Part shown: positions 22,810-27,241 of the stretch, piece after piece
Layout: each line of letters starts with the position of its first letter
How positions within the stretch are numbered: position 1 is the first letter of the stretch
The notes under the pieces: model-generated
The model's input: the letters and a program-made list of their open reading frames with translations, nothing else
Told to the model about the DNA's origin: nothing
Databases searched by the model: none
Assembly (NCBI GenBank): GCA_034721895.1
Contig: JAYEND010000030.1
Coordinates: 1-27,241 of the forward strand
Source: SZUA-451 sp034721895
Lineage (GTDB): Bacteria > Campylobacterota > Campylobacteria > Campylobacterales > Sulfurovaceae
Length of the DNA: 27,241 bases
Direction of reading: 5' to 3'
Position numbers and translations under genes: made by a program

Positions 22810-24420
22810 TTGGAACAATTAGATCTTCAAAAACGGCTTATCATCGCATTGGCACTCTCTTTTCTGGTCTTTGTCGGATCCAGTTACTTTATGGGCGAGA
22901 TCCAGCCCGCCAAAACATCTGCAGATACCAACCAGACGGCTCAAAACCAAGCCCCAAAAGCGACGGCACCAACCAATAGTACGACCAGTGCTCCTGCCCC
23001 TATCGACAATGTAGCGAGCAGCGCTCCTGTCCAGGAGCCGGGAAAAGTATTGGCTACGGTATCGAGCAGTAAATATAGGTTCACTATCGATGAATTTGGA
23101 CGTATTTCGCAGGTTGTCCTGCTTGAAGAGAAGTATCTTGATGATGAGGGCAACAGTCTGAAACTTTTGGGCGCGGGAGCGGTTAAGCCGCTTGAAATCA
23201 GATTTTCAGATGCAAAGCTGAATGATGAAGCATTCAAAACTCCTTATCAGGCATCAGCAACTGCGCTTGATGTCGAGAAAGCACCTGCTAAAATCACACT
23301 GACCCAGTCACTTTCTGATTTGACTGTAACCAAAGAGATCACCTTCTATGCGAATGGTCACTATGATCTTCACATCAAGACATCCAAGCCGGCTGACTAT
23401 TTTCTGACGGCAGGACACAGGCCGATTGCCGATACATCCATGTATATTCTTGCCAAGGGTGCGCTGATCAAGGGTGCAGATGGGGTAATCACTACTATAG
23501 AAGATGGTGATGCAATAGGAGATGAAACCTTCAAGGGTGCAAAGTTCGCTTCTTCCTTTGACCGATATTATGCCTCTGTGCTTTATGATCTTGAAAAAGG
23601 ACTGAATGTCACTGTCGCCAAAGATAAGGGTGATGATCCCCTGATCTTTGTTCAGGGGAATAGCGATTTTGACCTGCATGGGTATATCGGGCCAAAAGAA
23701 TACAAAATACTCAAAGAGGTCAGTCCGGAATTGACCGATGTGATCGAGTATGGCTGGTTTACTTTCCTCTCCAAGCCTTTCTTTGCGGTCATCGTCTGGA
23801 TCTTTGGTTTTGTTGGAAACTGGGGATGGGCGATCATCCTCTTTACCGTCTTGGTCAAATTGATACTTTTCCCTCTCTCTTATAAGGGGATGATGTCGAT
23901 GGCAAAACTCAAAGACCTTGCCCCAAAGATGAAAGAGATCAAAGAGAAGTATGGTAAAGATCCGCAGAAGATGAATGCGAAGATGATGGAGATGTATAAA
24001 AAACACGGGGCCAACCCCATGGGTGGATGTCTCCCGCTGCTCCTGCAGATCCCTGTCTTTTTCGCGCTTTATCGTGTACTTCTCAATGCCCCAGAGCTTC
24101 AGGGGGCACCATGGATTCTCTGGATTCATGATCTGTCAAAAATGGATCCCTATTTTGTCCTTCCGCTACTGATGGGAGCCTCGATGTATTTCCAGCAAAA
24201 GATCACACCGAGCAATATTACTGATCCGCTGCAGGAGAAGATATTTAAATTCTTCCCTGTGATCATGACATTCTTCTTTATAACTTTCCCGTCAGGGCTC
24301 GTATTGTACTGGTTGACCAATAACATTCTTTCTATTGCTCAGCAATACTATATCAATATCGCCTATGCAAAACATAAGGCGGAAGCAATTGCAGCACATG
24401 CAAAAGAGAAAGAGAGCTGA
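22810..24420 (+). CDS. yidC: Membrane protein insertase YidC
   Basis: Inserts and folds inner-membrane proteins, alone or with Sec. The 536-aa protein has an N-terminal anchor (about 11-28), an Ala/Thr/Pro-rich linker (about 35-75), a large periplasmic beta-domain (about 80-310), and the conserved five-segment core. That core includes NWGWAIILFTVLVKLILFPL, MGGCLPLLLQIPVFFALYRVL and FPSGLVLYWLTNNILSIAQQ. The start is TTG at 22810 with AAAGGGG about 5 bases upstream. The stop overlaps the ATG of jag by one base. yidD, often found between rnpA and yidC, is absent. Confidence 0.96.
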   Translation: MEQLDLQKRLIIALALSFLVFVGSSYFMGEIQPAKTSADTNQTAQNQAPKATAPTNSTTSAPAPIDNVASSAPVQEPGKVLATVSSSKYRFTIDEFGRISQVVLLEEKYLDDEGNSLKLLGAGAVKPLEIRFSDAKLNDEAFKTPYQASATALDVEKAPAKITLTQSLSDLTVTKEITFYANGHYDLHIKTSKPADYFLTAGHRPIADTSMYILAKGALIKGADGVITTIEDGDAIGDETFKGAKFASSFDRYYASVLYDLEKGLNVTVAKDKGDDPLIFVQGNSDFDLHGYIGPKEYKILKEVSPELTDVIEYGWFTFLSKPFFAVIVWIFGFVGNWGWAIILFTVLVKLILFPLSYKGMMSMAKLKDLAPKMKEIKEKYGKDPQKMNAKMMEMYKKHGANPMGGCLPLLLQIPVFFALYRVLLNAPELQGAPWILWIHDLSKMDPYFVLPLLMGASMYFQQKITPSNITDPLQEKIFKFFPVIMTFFFITFPSGLVLYWLTNNILSIAQQYYINIAYAKHKAEAIAAHAKEKES

Positions 24421-25367
24421 TGAAAAAGATAGAAGCACCAACACTTGAAGATGCCTATGAGGAAGCGGCTCTTGAGTTGGAGTGCTCTATTACCGAATTG
24501 CATTATGAGGTGATTCAGCATCCATCCAGCGGTCTTTTGGGCTTTTTCAAAAAGAGTGCCATTATTGTTGCAGACTGTAAACGTGCCACTCCGGATACGA
24601 ATGCCGTCAATGAGATTATTCAGACTATTGTTGCAGAAAAGATCGCCGAAGAGGTGCTTGAAGAGCAAGAAAGCCTATCGGAAGAAGAAAGCCTATCGGA
24701 AGAAGAAAGCCTATCGGAAAAAACTGTATCGGATGATATCCTCTTGCAGAAAGAGATAGTGGAAAAGCCTCTGCCGGATGAGTCTCAGCAAAGAGTCAAA
24801 CATATACTGGATGAGGAGTTGAAGCAGCAGGATGATGCTGTTCTCGGAAGTTTTTTTGATGAAAAACAGGCTCATGAAGTACAGAGGCCTGTCAATAACA
24901 ATCTTGAACTGGCAGAGAAGATCGAAGCTGAATTGGCTGAACTCCTGTCTCATAGCTGTTTCGAGATCGATACTGTAGAAGTGGATGTGGTAGATAATAA
25001 CGCATTGATCTTCATCGATGGTGATGATGCTGCACTTTTGATAGGAAAAGAGGGATATCGCTACAATGCGCTCTCCTATATGCTTTTCAACTGGCTCCAT
25101 ACCAAATACAATCTCTATATCAAGCTTGAGATCGCACAGTTCCTGACTTCCCAGCAGGAGATGATCAGCAATTATATCAAGCCGGTCATCGAACATGTCA
25201 ATGCTAATGGCAGAGGGAAAACCAGACCCCTGGACGGAATCCTGGTGCAAATTGCCCTTGAACAGCTCAGAGAAGAATTCCCCAATAAATATGTTGCAGC
25301 CAAAACCGGCAGAGATGGACGTAAATTTGTCATAATCAATGAGTTCAACAATAGAAGTCATGCGTGA
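24420..25367 (+). CDS. jag: Jag/KhpB RNA-binding protein
   Basis: A 315-aa protein with a Jag_N domain (about 1-55, ending SGLLGFFKKSAIIVADC). A long acidic, variable linker (about 60-165) includes a tandem repeat at 84-101. A KH domain (about 182-250) with the loop IGKEG (208-212) is followed by an R3H-like C-terminus (about 265-312, DGILVQIALEQLREEFP). Jag/KhpB binds RNA and is usually found with yidC, as here. The ATG overlaps the yidC stop in TGATG. The gene overlaps the mnmE start by 8 bases. Confidence 0.9.
   Translation: MKKIEAPTLEDAYEEAALELECSITELHYEVIQHPSSGLLGFFKKSAIIVADCKRATPDTNAVNEIIQTIVAEKIAEEVLEEQESLSEEESLSEEESLSEKTVSDDILLQKEIVEKPLPDESQQRVKHILDEELKQQDDAVLGSFFDEKQAHEVQRPVNNNLELAEKIEAELAELLSHSCFEIDTVEVDVVDNNALIFIDGDDAALLIGKEGYRYNALSYMLFNWLHTKYNLYIKLEIAQFLTSQQEMISNYIKPVIEHVNANGRGKTRPLDGILVQIALEQLREEFPNKYVAAKTGRDGRKFVIINEFNNRSHA
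24669..24722 (+). repeat. Three tandem 18-bp repeats inside jag
   Basis: The unit GAAAGCCTATCGGAAGAA occurs at 24669-24686, again exactly at 24687-24704, and with one change at 24705-24722. In frame it encodes ESLSEE three times in the acidic linker. The near-identity suggests recent slippage, so copy number may vary between strains. Confidence 0.9.
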
Positions 25368-26700
25368 TACGATCGCTGCTATTGCTACGGCACATGGTGT
25401 TTCTTCTATCTCTATCATACGGGTAAGTGGTACAGATGCCCACTCTATCGCCCAAAAAATTTCATGTAAAAAAACTATTCCTCCCAGAGAAGCTCTCTTA
25501 ACTTCTCTCTATAATCATCAAAATGATTTGATCGATCAGGCTATCCTGATCTTTTTTGCTGCTCCCAGGAGTTTTACCGGTGAAGATATTGTAGAGTTCC
25601 AATGCCACGGCGGTGTGATCGTAGCGCAAGAGGTTCTTGAAACGGTAACCGCTTTGGGTGCCAGGCTGGCAGAACCCGGAGAGTTTTCAAAACGGGCTTT
25701 TCTCAACGGGAAGATCGATCTGACGGAGGCTGAAGCGACTGCCAAACTGATCGAAGCAAAAAGCCTCGATGCGGCAAAGATCCTGGCCAGACAGCTGAAG
25801 GGTGAATTGAAAAACTTTGTCGATGAGAGTCGGGAAGCACTGCTGAAGGCTTTGGCTTACTCAGAGGTGATGATCGATTATGCGGAAGAGGATATCCCTG
25901 AAGATATTGTTGAAAACATGATGACGCAATTGGAATCACTGAGTAGTCAGATGCGTCAAATTGTCGAGGCAAGCCACAGAAGAAAAGGGTTGATAGAGGG
26001 TTTCCGTGTTGCGATCATCGGAAAGCCCAATGTTGGGAAAAGTTCCCTGCTCAATGCACTGTTAAGCTATGAGCGGGCGATCGTCAGTGAGATTGCCGGG
26101 ACGACCAGAGACACGATCGAAGAGCAGGTTCGGATCGGTTCGCATATTATCAGGCTGGTCGATACGGCAGGGATTCGTGAAGCCCGTGACAGGATTGAAG
26201 AGATAGGGATCGAACGTTCGATGAGTTCTTTGGAGGATGCGGATATTGTGATCGCTCTCTTTGACGGAAGCTGCTCTTTGGATGTAGAAGATCAGGCAAT
26301 TGTCACCATTCTGGAGAAGATGCAGAATAAGCACTTGATCACGGCAGTCAACAAAAGTGATCTTCCGGTCAAACTTAACAGGGAAGAGCTTGCTCGTTTT
26401 GATCCGATCGATGTGAGCGCAAAGATGGGTTTTGAACGACTTACCGAACGTTTAACCCAACTTTTGGACAGTGTAGGGGAGGGGGAAGAGCTGATGTTGA
26501 TCTCTGCACGGCAGATCGAGGCTGTCGAGCAAGCCAGAGAAGCCATCGATCATGCCAGAACCCCCCTTCAAAAGGGTGAATTGGAATTTTTCTCCTACTA
26601 CCTTCAGGATGCCGTCAAAGCGATCTCCTCTATTTCGAAGCCTTATGACAGCGAAGAGATTTTGGATAAAATGTTTGGGGAATTCTGCCTGGGGAAATAG
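25360..26700 (+). CDS. mnmE: tRNA modification GTPase MnmE
   Basis: With MnmG it makes the 5-carboxymethylaminomethyl (cmnm5) group on wobble uridines. The 446-aa protein has an N-terminal tetrahydrofolate-binding domain (MRDTIAAIATAHG, then FTGEDIVEFQCHGG), a helical domain, and an inserted GTPase domain with GKPNVGKS (221-228), GTTRD, DTAGIR and NKSD. The C-terminal FCLGK carries the catalytic cysteine. The ATG at 25360 gives the usual family start; an in-frame ATG 7 codons upstream (25339) would overlap jag further. The gene ends in the arm of a small hairpin. Confidence 0.96.
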   Translation: MRDTIAAIATAHGVSSISIIRVSGTDAHSIAQKISCKKTIPPREALLTSLYNHQNDLIDQAILIFFAAPRSFTGEDIVEFQCHGGVIVAQEVLETVTALGARLAEPGEFSKRAFLNGKIDLTEAEATAKLIEAKSLDAAKILARQLKGELKNFVDESREALLKALAYSEVMIDYAEEDIPEDIVENMMTQLESLSSQMRQIVEASHRRKGLIEGFRVAIIGKPNVGKSSLLNALLSYERAIVSEIAGTTRDTIEEQVRIGSHIIRLVDTAGIREARDRIEEIGIERSMSSLEDADIVIALFDGSCSLDVEDQAIVTILEKMQNKHLITAVNKSDLPVKLNREELARFDPIDVSAKMGFERLTERLTQLLDSVGEGEELMLISARQIEAVEQAREAIDHARTPLQKGELEFFSYYLQDAVKAISSISKPYDSEEILDKMFGEFCLGK

Positions 26701-26722
26701 GGTTGCAATGATGATACCCTAT
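26697..26722 (+). terminator. Hairpin at the mnmE stop codon
   Basis: ATAGGGT (26697-26703) pairs perfectly with ACCCTAT (26716-26722) across a 12-base loop. The mnmE TAG is in the left arm. There is no clear T-run after it, so it is at best a weak terminator or an mRNA 3'-end stabiliser. Confidence 0.4.
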
Positions 26723-26859
26723 AGATTACAAATCAAATTTGGATTATGTGATTGTTTTGTTTTTTTATTGTGATAAAGTTGTAAGTTTCAACCAATCTAA
26801 AATATTTATTTGAAATTAAGGGTACTTTCAAAGTTTTTTATTTATACTTTCACAATGTT

Positions 26860-26865
26860 TATACT
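26860..26865 (+). promoter_or_regulatory. Possible -10 box of the riboswitch leader
   Basis: TATACT lies about 25-30 bases upstream of the first riboswitch-like motif. Another TATACT at 26843-26848 is an alternative. The interval 26723-26885 is otherwise AT-rich, with no supportable gene. Confidence 0.4.
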
Positions 26866-26885
26866 TTTTACGAAGTTAAACACTC

Positions 26886-26957
26886 TGCAAAAAGCCAAAC
26901 TATCTGAGAGGATAGGACGGAAAGCTATGGATCTCACGCAGATCGCAAAGCTACTCA
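26886..26957 (+). promoter_or_regulatory. Class I c-di-GMP (GEMM) riboswitch-like motif, copy 1
   Basis: Core elements appear in the order and spacing of the GEMM-I aptamer. GCCAAAC (26894-26900) leads into a hairpin CTATC/GATAG (26900-26904, 26911-26915) capped by GNRA tetraloop GAGA over a T-G pair. Then GGACGGAAAGC (26915-26925), TATG, a second stem GATCT/AGATC (26930-26934, 26940-26944), GC, and finally CTACTC. The canonical core is GCAAAC, GNRA hairpin, GACGCAAAGC, GG(G)YCT stem, GC and GGTTGCC. The closing strand reads AGCTACTC, poorer than copy 2, so this copy may be weaker. The family is assigned by eye, without a covariance search. Confidence 0.6.
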
Positions 26958-27037
26958 GAAATCATTTATTTTATCGGGAATTTCTAAGAGATGGTCATTG
27001 GGCTGTTTTTTATTTTCGGTTTAGTTAATTGTTTTTT

Positions 27038-27109
27038 GTAAAAAAGCCAAACTGTCTGAGAGGATAGGACGGAAAGCCGCGGGTCTCATGCAGATCGCCT
27101 GGTTACTCA
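27038..27109 (+). promoter_or_regulatory. Class I c-di-GMP (GEMM) riboswitch-like motif, copy 2
   Basis: Same architecture as copy 1. GCCAAAC (27046-27052), then hairpin CTGTC/GATAG (27052-27056, 27063-27067) with GAGA. GGACGGAAAGC (27067-27077) follows, then CGCG, a second stem GGTCT/AGATC (27082-27086, 27092-27096), GCC and TGGTTACTC. Base changes between copies keep pairing: A-T becomes G-T in both stems. The GCC-TGGTTAC closing strand is close to the canonical form. The gene at 27202 begins about 90 bases downstream on the same strand. Known targets of this class include exported, motility and surface proteins, which fits the signal peptide there. Confidence 0.62.
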
Positions 27110-27201
27110 GAAATCATTTAAGTATCGGTGAGTTTCGAAATTATGGTCATAGAATCGTGTTTTGGAATTTTATATCTTGATTTATGGACAAGGAGTAACA
27201 T

Positions 27202-27241
27202 ATGAAGTGGTTGGTTGTTGCAATAACTGCAATAGTAATAC
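27202..27241 (+). CDS. Start of an exported protein, cut by the window
   Basis: ATG at 27202 with AAGGAG 7 bases upstream. The 13 visible codons give MKWLVVAITAIVI, a typical signal-peptide start (one lysine, then a hydrophobic core). The rest lies outside the window, so the product cannot be named. It is the only gene downstream of the tandem riboswitch-like leader and so is its likely target. Confidence 0.65.
   Translation, partial: MKWLVVAITAIVI

Noticed and set aside
23308..24129. A 273-codon minus-strand ORF opposite yidC
   Set aside because: It is antisense to a well-conserved gene, rich in His, Arg and Lys typical of shadow frames, and matches no family.
24711..25418. A 235-codon minus-strand ORF opposite jag
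   Set aside because: It is antisense to jag and the start of mnmE, with no ribosome binding site. The composition reflects the acidic linker read backwards.
26810..27028. A 72-codon + strand ORF after mnmE
   Set aside because: It runs through the first riboswitch-like motif. Its residues in that part simply reflect the RNA sequence shared with copy 2, and it has no convincing ribosome binding site.

Overview
The window looks like chromosomal DNA of a Campylobacterota (Epsilonproteobacteria) species, most likely a Sulfurovum/Sulfurimonas-type relative. This rests on the gene content and order: the long form of DapD, adjacent tsaE-lptB, an atpB separated from the other ATP synthase genes and followed by a small membrane protein, gatB and gpsA, carboxynorspermidine decarboxylase for polyamine synthesis, a tamA-like/tamB pair, and an rpmH-rnpA-yidC-jag-mnmE block. 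Species assignment is an inference; nothing in the window names it. Almost every gene is on the + strand. The exceptions are nspC and a small partial ORF at the left edge.

Layout. 1-123 holds the start of an unrecognised minus-strand gene cut by the window edge. 209-5603 is a run of small and housekeeping genes: dapD, a 78-aa hypothetical, a short Sel1-repeat protein, an S4 RNA-binding protein, trpD, tsaE, lptB, tRNA-Arg(CCU) and a TIGR02757-like protein. Their junctions are filled by AT-rich heptanucleotide repeat arrays, each ending in an AATTTTGG-like box and mostly followed by a hairpin. 5773-11991 is a tight cluster: atpB, small membrane protein, ThiE/TenI-like protein, gatB, voltage-gated-type K+ channel with an RCK domain, separate RCK protein, gpsA. 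12078-14973 holds a hypothetical with a structured 5' leader, proA, a second Sel1 protein and an orphan ABC ATPase. 14987-20385 is the tamA-like/tamB outer-membrane assembly pair, closed by a hairpin shared with convergent nspC. 21710-22195 is a GGDEF-like degenerate protein. 22292-26700 is rpmH, rnpA, yidC, jag/khpB and mnmE.

The last 540 bases are the most interesting part. Two tandem RNA motifs strongly resemble class I cyclic-di-GMP (GEMM) riboswitches. They lie upstream of a gene whose first codons encode a signal peptide and which the window cuts off. The two copies agree with each other in stem pairing. They also share what may be a compensatory change against the canonical core.

Other points worth attention: rnpA has no ATG, GTG or TTG start at the expected place and appears to begin at an ATA overlapping the rpmH stop codon. 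The period-7 repeats supply the last codons of two proteins. Perfect palindromes span several stop codons. A long hairpin sits at the predicted 5' end of the mRNA at 12017-12067. No phage, insertion sequence or CRISPR array was seen.
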